In this document: in pieces, positions 32,983 to 40,798 of the stretch | Position numbering within the stretch: position 1 is the stretch's first letter | How the letters are laid out: each line of letters opens with the position of its first letter | NCBI RefSeq assembly: GCF_041435355.1 | Contig: NZ_CP108442.1 | Coordinates: forward strand, 1,798,001 to 1,862,000 | Direction of reading: 5' to 3' | Source of the DNA: Streptomyces sp. NBC_01276 | GTDB lineage: Bacteria; Actinomycetota; Actinomycetes; Streptomycetales; Streptomycetaceae | DNA length: 64,000 bases | The notes under the pieces: generated by a model | What the model was told of the DNA's origin: nothing | The model's input: the letters and a program-made list of their open reading frames with translations, nothing else | Database searches by the model: none | Position numbers and translations under genes: made by a program

Positions 32983-33822
32983 ATGACATGGACCTTCAGC
33001 AATGATCTGGCGGCCTATCTGAGCGCCGCACGCCCCGCGTTGGCGGCTCGGCCGGTGGTCAACACCAGCCTGCTCACCGTCACCGACTCCCTGCAGCGGC
33101 GCGGCCTCCACGCCCACGGCGACGCCGAGCCCGTCTTCGGCTGGTGGACCGGCGCCGACGGAACCGTCGCGGGCGCCCTGCTGCGCACGCCGCCGTTCCC
33201 GCTGCTGCTCGGCACCCTGCCGCCGGAAGCCGTCCGGGCGCTCGGCCCGGCGCTCACGGCCGACCCGCTGCTCGCCGAGGTCAGCGGGATCAACGCCCGC
33301 CGGCCGGACGCCCTTGCGCTCGCCGCCTCCTGGGAGAGGCCCGCCCGGATCGTGGAGGAGCTCCGGCTGTACCGCCTCGGCACCCTGACGGCCCCGGACC
33401 CCGCCCCGGCCGGACGGCCCCGGCTCGCGGCCGAGGCGGACCTGCCCCTCCTGCTGGCCTGGGTCGAGGAGTTCTAACGGGAGACGGACCAGCCCGGCCG
33501 CGCCTCGGAGGCCGCCCTGCGCGAGCGGCTCTCCTACGGCGGCGCCCTGCTCTGGGAGCACGACGGCAGCCCGGTGTCCCTGGCGGCGTTCTCCCGCCCC
33601 ATCGCCGGCGCCTCCCGCGTCGGCCCCGTCTACACCCCGCCCGCCGTCCGGGGCCGCGGCTACGCAGCCGGTGTCACCCACGCGGCGAGCGGAGCCGCCC
33701 ACGCGGCCGGCGCCCGCGAGGTCCTGCTCTTCACCGACCTGGCCAACCCCACCAGCAACGGCATCTACCAGCGCGCCGGCTACGTCCCGGTCGAGGACCG
33801 CGTCCTCCTGGAGGCGCTCTGA
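32983..33822 (+). pseudogene. GNAT-family acetyltransferase interrupted by an in-frame TAA
   Basis: Coding sequence continues in one frame from an ATG at 32983 to a TGA at 33820-33822 (about 279 codons), but an in-frame TAA stands at 33475-33477. After it the same frame restores typical GNAT sequence: ETDQPGRASEAALRERLSY, then GPVYTPPAVRGRGYAAGVT (acetyl-CoA P-loop) and LFTDLANPTSNGIYQRAGYVP. TAA is very rare in this genome and the frame is otherwise intact, so a single recent nonsense mutation or a sequencing error is likely. The first half alone (164 residues) would lack the acetyl-CoA site and be inactive. Confidence 0.85.
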
Positions 33823-33856
33823 ACTCCCCGTCCCACCGCCACCGCCACCGCCCCCG

Positions 33857-36148
33857 CTACCCCTTCCCGGTCGGCGGCTTGCGGCTGCCGGCCCGGTAAG
33901 GGGCGGGCCAGGGCGCGCCCGGTCCCTCGTACCCCTGGTCGGCCGCCGCGTGCAGGGTCCAGTGCGGGTCGTACAGGTGCGGGCGTCCCACGGCGCACAG
34001 GTCGGCGCGCCCCGCCAGCAGCAGGGAGTTGACGTCGTCCCAGGAGGAGATGGCGCCGACGGCGATGACGGGGACGCCGAGCGCGTTGCGGATCCGGTCG
34101 GCGTACGGGGTCTGGTAGGAACGCCCGTACTCCGGGGTCTCTTCGGCCACGACCTGGCCGGTGGACACGTCGACGGCGTCCGCGCCGTGGGCGGCGAAGG
34201 CTGCGGCGATCCGCTCCGCCTCGTCCGGCGCGGTGCCGCCGGGCGCCCAGTCGGTCGCCGAGATCCGGACCGTCATCGGGCGGTCCGCCGGCCACACGGC
34301 GCGGACCGCGTCGAAGACCTCCAACGGGAAACGCAGCCGGTTCTCCAGGGGGCCGCCGTAGGCGTCGTCACGGCGGTTGGTGAGCGGCGAGAGGAACCCG
34401 GACAGCAGGTAGCCGTGTGCGCAGTGCAGTTCCAGCAGGTCGAAGCCGCATTCCGCGGCGCGCACGGCGGCCGCCGCGAAGTCGGAGCGCAGGGCGGTGA
34501 GGTCGGCGGCGTCCAGGGCGCGCGGGACTGCGGACACACCGGGCCGGTAGGGCAGTGCGGAGGCGGCGACGAGCGGCCAGTTGCCCTCGGGCAGCGGCTC
34601 GTCCATGCCCTCCCACATCACCCTCGTCGAGCCCTTGCGGCCCGAGTGCCCGAGCTGGACGCCGAGGGCGGTGCCCGGCGCGGAAGTGTGGACGAAGTCG
34701 ACGATCCGCTTCCAGGCGGCCGCCTGCCCCGAGGTCCACAGACCCGTGCAGCCGGGGGTGATCCGGCCTTCGGCGCTGACGCACACCATCTCCGTCATGA
34801 CGAGCCCGGCCCCGCCGAGGGCCCGCTCGCCGAGGTGCACCAGGTGGAAGTCCCCCGGCACCCCGTCCCGTGCCGAGTACATGTCCATGGGCGCGACGAC
34901 GACCCGGTTGCGCAGGGTCAGTCCCCGCAGGGTGAACGGGGTGAACATCGGCGGGGTTCCCGCCGCGCCCTCCGGGCAGCCGAACTCCTCTTCCACCGCT
35001 CGCGTGAAGCGTGCGTCGCGCAGCCGCAGGTTCTCGTGCGTCACCCGCCGGCTGCGGGTCAGCAGGTTGAAGGCGAACTGCCGGGCGGGCTGGCCGACGT
35101 AGCCCTGGATCTCCTCGAACCACCGCATGCTGGCGGCCGCCGCCCGCTGGGTGCTGGCCACGGCGGGCCGCCGCGCGGCCTCGTACGCCGCCAGGGCACG
35201 TGCCACACCGGCCGGAGGGATCCCCTCCGGAGCCGGTCCCGCCGTGCCCGCTTCCTCCTCGGTGACCGCCGCCAGTGCCTCGGCGAGCGCCAGCGCGTCC
35301 TCGACGGCGAGCTTGGTGCCGGAGCCGATGGAGAAGTGGGCCGTGTGCGCGGCGTCCCCGAGCAGGACCACGTTGCCGTGCGACCAGCGCGCGTTCTCCA
35401 CGGTGCGAAAGCGGGTCCACGCCGAGCGGTTGCCCCTCAGCGGCCTGCCGCGCAGGGCCTCGCTGAAGATCTTGGCGCACCGGGAGGCGGACTCCTGCTC
35501 GTCGCACAGGTCGAAGCCCGCGGCGCGCCACACCTCCTCCCGCATCTCGACGATCACGGTCGAGGAGTCGTCGGAGTACGGGTAGGCGTGCAGTTGCATC
35601 ACCCCGTGCGCGGTCTCCGCGATCTCGAAGCGGAAGGCCTCGAAGGCGAAGTCGGCGGCCAGCCAGATGTAGCGGCAGCGCCCTTCGGTGACGGTCGGAC
35701 GGAAGTGCGCCGCGCCCTTCTCCCGGGTCGCGCTGTGCACCCCGTCCGCCGCGACGACCAGGTCGTGCGTACGGGCCAGTTCTTCCGCGTCGGGTGCCGG
35801 GGTGCGGAAGCGGAGCCGGACCCCGAGGCCCGCGCAGCGCTCGTGCAGGATCTCCAGCAGCCGGCGCCGGCCGAGCGCGGCGAAGCCGTGGCCGCCGGAG
35901 GTGAGCAGCCGGCCCCGGTGGACGACCTCGACGTCGTCCCAGCGCACGAACTCGCCGCCGAGGGCGGCGTGCACGACCGTGTCGGCGCGTTCGATGCCGC
36001 CGAGGGTCTCGTCGGAGAGCACGACGCCGAAGCCGAAGGTGTCCTCGGGGGCACCCCGCTCCCAGACCTCCACCTGGTGCCCCTGCCGTGCCAGCAGCGC
36101 GGCGGCGTACAGTCCCCCCGGCCCCCCGCCCACGACGGCGACCCGCAT
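33857..36148 (-). CDS. FAD-monooxygenase/Old Yellow Enzyme fusion (2-aminobenzoyl-CoA monooxygenase/reductase or salicylyl-CoA 5-hydroxylase)
   Basis: The 763-residue protein fuses a group-A aromatic hydroxylase (about 1-400: GGGPGGLYAAALLARQ, the mid-domain VVAADGVHS and the FAD-ribityl GDAAHTAHFSIGSG) to an NADH:flavin reductase of the Old Yellow Enzyme family (about 410-760: LRNRVVVAPMDMYSA, HCAHGYLLSGFLSPLTNRR, DVSTGQVV). This architecture is characteristic of 2-aminobenzoyl-CoA monooxygenase/reductase, which hydroxylates and then reduces the ring; shorter relatives are salicylyl-CoA 5-hydroxylases. It is preceded by the enoyl-CoA hydratase gene, 4 nt away. With the ligase, RidA, dehydrogenase and hydratase it defines an aerobic CoA-dependent aromatic route. 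Anthranilate versus salicylate cannot be decided here. Confidence 0.9.
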   Translation of the reverse strand: MRVAVVGGGPGGLYAAALLARQGHQVEVWERGAPEDTFGFGVVLSDETLGGIERADTVVHAALGGEFVRWDDVEVVHRGRLLTSGGHGFAALGRRRLLEILHERCAGLGVRLRFRTPAPDAEELARTHDLVVAADGVHSATREKGAAHFRPTVTEGRCRYIWLAADFAFEAFRFEIAETAHGVMQLHAYPYSDDSSTVIVEMREEVWRAAGFDLCDEQESASRCAKIFSEALRGRPLRGNRSAWTRFRTVENARWSHGNVVLLGDAAHTAHFSIGSGTKLAVEDALALAEALAAVTEEEAGTAGPAPEGIPPAGVARALAAYEAARRPAVASTQRAAAASMRWFEEIQGYVGQPARQFAFNLLTRSRRVTHENLRLRDARFTRAVEEEFGCPEGAAGTPPMFTPFTLRGLTLRNRVVVAPMDMYSARDGVPGDFHLVHLGERALGGAGLVMTEMVCVSAEGRITPGCTGLWTSGQAAAWKRIVDFVHTSAPGTALGVQLGHSGRKGSTRVMWEGMDEPLPEGNWPLVAASALPYRPGVSAVPRALDAADLTALRSDFAAAAVRAAECGFDLLELHCAHGYLLSGFLSPLTNRRDDAYGGPLENRLRFPLEVFDAVRAVWPADRPMTVRISATDWAPGGTAPDEAERIAAAFAAHGADAVDVSTGQVVAEETPEYGRSYQTPYADRIRNALGVPVIAVGAISSWDDVNSLLLAGRADLCAVGRPHLYDPHWTLHAAADQGYEGPGAPWPAPYRAGSRKPPTGKG

Positions 36149-36152
36149 GGCG

Positions 36153-36980
36153 TTACCTGCCCTTCCAGCGCGGCGGCCGCTTCCCGGTGAAGGCCGCGTG
36201 GAACTCCGCGTAGTCCTCGCCGTGCATCAGCAGCGCCTGGGTATTGGCGTCGAGTTCGACCGAGGCGGCCAGCGGCATGTCCAGTTCCGCCGTCAGCAGG
36301 GCCTTGGTCTGCGCGTACGCGAGGGCGGGTCCGGCGGCGAGGTGGGCGGCCAGTTCGGCGGCCCGGACATCGGCCTTGCCCTCGTCGACCAGCTCGCTGA
36401 GCAGGCCGATCCGCTCCGCCTCGGGGGCGCGTACGGGTTCTCCGAGCATCAGCAGCCGGGTGGCGTGGCCGAGGCCGACGACCCGGGGCAGCAGGTAGGC
36501 GGCGCCCATGTCCCCGCCGGAGAGGCCGACGCGGGTGAAGAGGAAGGCGAACCGGGCGGTGGGGTCCGCGATCCGGAAGTCGGCGGCGAGGGCGAGAACG
36601 GCTCCGGCTCCGGCGGCCACCCCGTGCACGGCGGCGATCACCGGGAAGGGGCATTCGCGGACGGCCCGGACCACCTGGCCGGTCATCCGGTTGAAGTCGA
36701 GGAGCTGGGCGGTGTCCATGGCGAGGGTGGCACCGATGATCTCGTCCACGTCCCCGCCGGAGCAGAAGCCACGGCCCTCGCCGGCGAGCACGAGGGCGCG
36801 TACGGAACGTTCGCGGGACAGTTCGGCGAGCAGGTCGCGCAGGTCGGCGTAGGCGCCGAAGGTGAGCGCGTTCAGCTTCTCGGGGCGGTCGAGGGTCACG
36901 GTGGCGACACCGTCCTGCCGGGTCACCCGCAGGTTGCGCCACCGTTCGGTCGATGGGGTGGAACCGGTGAAGGGGCTCAC
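36153..36980 (-). CDS. enoyl-CoA hydratase/isomerase family protein
   Basis: A 275-residue crotonase-fold enzyme with the oxyanion-hole segments LVLAGEGRGFCSGGD and AVHGVAAGAGAVLAL and the C-terminal helix region FHAAFTGKRPPRW. It hydrates or isomerises an enoyl-CoA in the aromatic pathway. GTG start at 36980; the FAD/OYE fusion gene follows after 4 nt on the same strand. The promoter region carries a perfect GTGAC-N4-GTCAC inverted repeat. Confidence 0.88.
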   Translation of the reverse strand: MSPFTGSTPSTERWRNLRVTRQDGVATVTLDRPEKLNALTFGAYADLRDLLAELSRERSVRALVLAGEGRGFCSGGDVDEIIGATLAMDTAQLLDFNRMTGQVVRAVRECPFPVIAAVHGVAAGAGAVLALAADFRIADPTARFAFLFTRVGLSGGDMGAAYLLPRVVGLGHATRLLMLGEPVRAPEAERIGLLSELVDEGKADVRAAELAAHLAAGPALAYAQTKALLTAELDMPLAASVELDANTQALLMHGEDYAEFHAAFTGKRPPRWKGR

Positions 36981-37003
36981 GGAACCGACGGTATCACCGA
37001 CTC

Positions 37004-37017
37004 GTGACTATCGTCAC
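37004..37017. promoter_or_regulatory. perfect inverted repeat GTGAC-TATC-GTCAC (candidate PaaX operator)
   Basis: The 14-bp site lies 24 bp upstream of the enoyl-CoA hydratase GTG and matches the CoA-ligase promoter site (30171-30184) at 12 of 14 positions. On the minus strand GTGACG could act as -35 of a promoter whose -10 is near GATACC. Shared occurrence in one cluster with a single PaaX gene suggests a common operator. Confidence 0.6.
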
Positions 37018-37254
37018 GGAAACGCGACACAGGAGCCCGGCGGCCGGCCCCGGCCCGGCCCCGCCGCCAAAACATGCCGAAGGTCCCTGGTGTCACCGAC
37101 CCCGGTCCCTTGCGCTTCGGCCGGGGTGCCCTGCGGAGCCGGAATTCCACTTCGTATCGTTGAAAGCGGGAGTTCACCCGGGCGCCACCGGACCGACTCC
37201 CGCCGCACCGCTGCTCCACGCCCCCGCGACGATTCCGGAACGGACGGATCCGCC

Positions 37255-37677
37255 TTGCCCGACGCCTCCGCCTGGCGGATCGCCCTTCCGCACTCCACCG
37301 CCGCCGTGCCCCTCGCGCGCGCCCTCGTCCGTACCGCCCTCACGGACAACGGCCCCTCGGCCGACCGGGACACCGCGGAGCTGCTGACCGCCGAGCTGGT
37401 CGCGAACGCCGTGGAGCACACCTCCGGCGGCGGAGCCCCGATCGAGCTGGTCGTGGAGCTGCTGGCGAACGGCTGCCAGGTGGAGGTGCACGACGGTGAC
37501 CCGCGCCCGCCGGGCGATCTCGCCGCCCGCCCCGACGACACCCCTCCCGACCCCTGGCAGGAGCACGGCCGCGGCCTGCTGCTGATCCGGACCCTCAGCT
37601 CCTCCTGCGGCCACCGGCGCACCGCGCGCGGGAAGGCCGTGTGGTTCACCCTGCCGGCCCGCGCCGCGACCGCCTGA
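37255..37677 (+). CDS. RsbW-like ATP-binding (HATPase_c) regulator, putative anti-sigma factor kinase
   Basis: The 140-residue single-domain GHKL ATPase shows an N-box (ELVANAVEH), a D-x-G-like segment (VEVHDGDPRPP) and a G-box (EHGRGLLLIRTL), as in the large Streptomyces family of RsbW/SpoIIAB-like serine kinases that control sigma factors or signalling partners. No partner anti-sigma antagonist or sigma factor is next to it. The TTG start is chosen because it gives the usual compact domain; the codons upstream in frame look non-coding. Upstream 274 bp hold the PaaX-type repeat and otherwise nothing I recognise. Confidence 0.75.
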   Translation: MPDASAWRIALPHSTAAVPLARALVRTALTDNGPSADRDTAELLTAELVANAVEHTSGGGAPIELVVELLANGCQVEVHDGDPRPPGDLAARPDDTPPDPWQEHGRGLLLIRTLSSSCGHRRTARGKAVWFTLPARAATA

Positions 37678-37717
37678 CGGCGCGGACGGGAGGGGCGGTG
37701 GCCGGGAGAGGCGGCCG

Positions 37718-38734
37718 CTACGCCCCGGTACCCGGGCCGGCGAGCAGCGCCACGAGGACGGCCTTGATGGTGTGCAGCCGGTTCTCGGCCTCGTCGAAGA
37801 CGACCGAGTGCGCCGACTCGAACACCTCGTCCGTGACCTCCAGCGAGTCCAGCCCGTGCCGCTCGTGGACCTCGCGGGCCACCTTGGTGCCCAGGTCGTG
37901 GTAGGCGGGCAGGCAGTGCAGGAACTTCACGTCGGGGTTCCCGGTCGCGCGCAGCACGTCCATGGTGACGGCGTACGGGGCCAGGGCCGAGATCCGCTCG
38001 TCCCAGACCTCCTTGGGCTCGCCCATCGACACCCACACGTCCGTGGCCACGAAGTCGGCCTGGGCCACGCCCTCCGCGACCTCCTCGGTGAGGGTGATCC
38101 GGGCCCCGCTGGCCGCGGCCAGCTCCCGGGCCCGCGCCACGACGGCCTCGGCCGGCCAGTAGGCCTTCGGCGCGACGATGCGGACGTCCATGCCCAGCAG
38201 CGCGCCGGTGACCAGGTAGGAGTTGCCCATGTTGAAGCGGGCGTCGCCGAGGTAGGCGAAGGCGATGCGCTCCAGCGGCTTGTCGCCGTGCTCGGTCATC
38301 GTGAGCACGTCGGCGAGCATCTGGGTGGGGTGCCAGTCGTCGGTGAGGCCGTTGAAGACGGGGACGCCCGAGTGCGCGGCGAGCTCCTCGACCGCGTCCT
38401 GGCTGTCGCCCCGGTACTCGATCCCGTCGAACATCCGGCCGAGCACCCGGGCCGTGTCCCGGACGGACTCCTTGTGGCCGATCTGGGAGCCGGTGGGGTC
38501 GAGGTAGACCGTGTGGGCGCCCTGGTCGGCCGCGGCGACCTCGAAGGCGCAGCGGGTGCGCGTCGAGGTCTTCTCGAAGATCAGCGCGATGCTCTTGCCC
38601 TGGAGGCGACGCCGCTCGGTCCCGGCCTTCTTGGCGGCCTTGAGTTCGGCGGCGAGTTCGACCAGACCGCGGAACTCGGCGGCGGTGAAGTCGAGCTCCT
38701 TGAGGAAACTGCGGCCGAAGAGGTCGGTGGCCAT
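37718..38734 (-). CDS. arcB: ornithine carbamoyltransferase, probably catabolic
   Basis: A 338-residue carbamoyltransferase with the carbamoyl-phosphate motif EKTSTRTR (about 55), [11 protein letters not shown], the ornithine loop around DVWVSMGEP and HCLPAYHD. It sits 94 bp downstream of arginine deiminase on the same strand, so its likely role is the catabolic direction: citrulline plus phosphate to ornithine and carbamoyl phosphate. ATG 38734 follows GGAG at proper spacing; a GTG 9 nt further up overlaps that Shine-Dalgarno. An imperfect palindrome at 38789 may be an ArgR site. Confidence 0.9.
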   Translation of the reverse strand: MATDLFGRSFLKELDFTAAEFRGLVELAAELKAAKKAGTERRRLQGKSIALIFEKTSTRTRCAFEVAAADQGAHTVYLDPTGSQIGHKESVRDTARVLGRMFDGIEYRGDSQDAVEELAAHSGVPVFNGLTDDWHPTQMLADVLTMTEHGDKPLERIAFAYLGDARFNMGNSYLVTGALLGMDVRIVAPKAYWPAEAVVARARELAAASGARITLTEEVAEGVAQADFVATDVWVSMGEPKEVWDERISALAPYAVTMDVLRATGNPDVKFLHCLPAYHDLGTKVAREVHERHGLDSLEVTDEVFESAHSVVFDEAENRLHTIKAVLVALLAGPGTGA

Positions 38735-38788
38735 GGGGGACACTCCAGGGTGGCGCTGACAGGGGATGCTGGAAGTCTATACGATCCT

Positions 38789-38804
38789 CTGCATTGATAT
38801 ACAG
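38789..38804. promoter_or_regulatory. AT-rich imperfect palindrome, possible ArgR (ARG-box) site
   Basis: CTGCATTGATATACAG has outer arms CTG.AT....AT.CAG and stands out as AT-rich in GC-rich surroundings. It lies about 55 bp upstream of the ornithine carbamoyltransferase start. ARG boxes share such TGCAT/ATGCA-like half sites, but the match is loose. Confidence 0.35.
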
Positions 38805-38828
38805 TCTGGCCGGGTCCTGCGTCCCTGA

Positions 38829-40055
38829 TCACACGGCGTCCCGCTCCACCGGGCAGCTCATGCACCGCGGCCCGCCCCGGCCCCGTCCCAGCTCGCTCCC
38901 CGGGATCTCGATGACCTCGATGCCCTCCTTGCGCAGGTGCGTGTTGGTCGTGACGTTCCGCTCGTACGCGACCACCACCCCCGGTTCCACCGCCAGCACG
39001 TTGCAGCCGTCGTCCCACTGCTCGCGCTCCGCCGAGTGCACGTCCTGGGTGGCCGTCAGCACCCTGATCCGCTCCAGGCCGAGGGCTGCCGCGATCGCCC
39101 GGTGCATATGCTCGGCCGGATGGTCGCTCACCCGCAGTTCCCCGGGGCGCTCGCCGGGCCGGATCGTGTAGGAGGGGAGCATGCCGAGCCCCGCGTACTG
39201 AGTGAACGTATCTGCGTCGACCATCGTCATCACCGTGTCCAGGTGCATGAAGGCCCGGCGCTTCGGCATGTCGAGCGCCACGATGGCCGTCGCCGAGCCG
39301 GCCGCGAACAGGCCGCGCGCGAGCATCTCCACCGCCTGCGGGGTGGTCCGCTCGCTCATCCCGATCAGCACGGCGCCGTTGCCGATGACCAGGACGTCCC
39401 CGCCCTCGATGGTCGAGGGGTAGTCCACCTGCCCCTGCGACCAGAAGTGGAAGGCCCCCGAGCCGGTGAACAGCGGGTGGTGCCGGTAGATCGCCTCGAA
39501 GTGCACGGTCTCGCGCTGACGGGCGGGCCAGCGCATGGCGTTGATCGACACCCCGTCGTAGATCCAGGCGGAGGTGTCCCGCGTGAAGAGGTGGTTGGGC
39601 AGCGGGCCCAGCAGGAAACCGTCCGTCTCCAGCGCGTGGAAGCGCACCGACACCGGCTCGGCGTGCCGCTCCAGGAACTCCCGCTTGGTCATGCCGCCGA
39701 CCAGGGCCTCCGCCAGGTCGGCCGAGGAGAGCCCGTCGAAGACGGCACGCAGGTGGTCGGTGGCGAGGGGGCCGTACTCCTTCTCGTGGAAGACCCGGTC
39801 CAGTACGAGGTGTCTGGCCTCGGGGATGTCGAGGGACTCCCGGAGCAGGTCGCCGAAGAGGTGGACGGCGACACCCCGGTCACGGAGCACGTCCGCGAAA
39901 CCGTCGTGTTCCTGGCGGGCGCGGCGCACCCACAGCACGTCGTCGAAGAGCAGGGCGTCCTTGTTGCTTGGTGTGAGCCGCTTCAGCTCCAGATCGGGCC
40001 GGTGGAGGATGACGCGGCGGAGCCGCCCGGTCTCGGAGTCGACATGGAATCCCAT
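38829..40055 (-). CDS. arcA: arginine deiminase
   Basis: A 408-residue guanidino-group hydrolase that converts L-arginine to citrulline and ammonia. Family features: [30 protein letters not shown] carrying the catalytic His/Asp, and the C-terminal nucleophile Cys in [13 protein letters not shown]. The ATG at 40055 matches the usual family start ([14 protein letters not shown]); a GTG 9 nt upstream is possible. Followed by the carbamoyltransferase gene. No carbamate kinase or arginine/ornithine antiporter gene is nearby. Confidence 0.92.
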   Translation of the reverse strand: MGFHVDSETGRLRRVILHRPDLELKRLTPSNKDALLFDDVLWVRRARQEHDGFADVLRDRGVAVHLFGDLLRESLDIPEARHLVLDRVFHEKEYGPLATDHLRAVFDGLSSADLAEALVGGMTKREFLERHAEPVSVRFHALETDGFLLGPLPNHLFTRDTSAWIYDGVSINAMRWPARQRETVHFEAIYRHHPLFTGSGAFHFWSQGQVDYPSTIEGGDVLVIGNGAVLIGMSERTTPQAVEMLARGLFAAGSATAIVALDMPKRRAFMHLDTVMTMVDADTFTQYAGLGMLPSYTIRPGERPGELRVSDHPAEHMHRAIAAALGLERIRVLTATQDVHSAEREQWDDGCNVLAVEPGVVVAYERNVTTNTHLRKEGIEVIEIPGSELGRGRGGPRCMSCPVERDAV

Positions 40056-40110
40056 GCCGTACACGTACCCAGACCGGACGGCTTTTTGACCTGGCGTCGG
40101 CTGTGGGGGC

Positions 40111-40614
40111 TCAGCGCAGGCCGAGAAGTGCCGTCGGGGCGCCGATCACTTCCGGAGCGATCACGCCCAGCTTGGGGGCGGTCAGGTTCGGGATGCCGCT
40201 GTTGCCGCCGTCCGGCATCGTCAGGGGCGAGCCGACGACGGCTCCGGGGCTCCGGGTGAGCAGGGTGGTGGCCGGGGACTCCAGCGAACCCTCCCCGTCC
40301 GTCGCGGGGTCGCCCAGCAGGTTGGGCACGGGCGAGGTGACCCGGGTGACACCGAGGTCGGTGCCGATCGGCACCACCGGGAGCAGCGGGGTCGGGAGCA
40401 TGTCGCCCTTGTGGTGGCGGGGCGCCTCGGGGGCTCCTACGACCGGCACCGGAACTGCGGTGGCGATGTGCGGGGTGGGTACGCCCAGCGTGGTCTCCAC
40501 CGCCTCCAGCGGGACTCCCACGGGAACCGAGTCGGCCACGGCCGGGGTGGCCGCGCCGGCCGCGGCCATACAGGTCATGAGCGCCGCAATGCTTCCGCGC
40601 GCGGTCATCTTCAT
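40111..40614 (-). CDS. secreted protein of unknown function
   Basis: The 167-residue product starts with a signal peptide ([20 protein letters not shown], cleavage near AVA-D, residue 28). The mature part is short, rich in Val/Pro/Thr/Gly, without cysteines or an anchor, with several V-P-V-like repeats. I do not recognise a family. It stands alone between arginine deiminase and the RNA-repair pair, with no obvious operon partner. A second in-frame ATG lies 6 nt downstream. Confidence 0.7.
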   Translation of the reverse strand: MKMTARGSIAALMTCMAAAGAATPAVADSVPVGVPLEAVETTLGVPTPHIATAVPVPVVGAPEAPRHHKGDMLPTPLLPVVPIGTDLGVTRVTSPVPNLLGDPATDGEGSLESPATTLLTRSPGAVVGSPLTMPDGGNSGIPNLTAPKLGVIAPEVIGAPTALLGLR

Positions 40615-40798
40615 AGGTGACGTTCCGTCCTTCCGGGTTCGCGGACATTCCGCTGCCCTGGATGAACGATCCGGCCGGTGTTTTCCCCGGACTTCACCGC
40701 GGAAGTTCCCCCATACGACCTAATTCAAGGCCGTACGGGGGCCTGCGCTTTACGCCGCGCGTCCCTCGGCCGGGGTCACCGCCGGGGTCACGGCCTGC

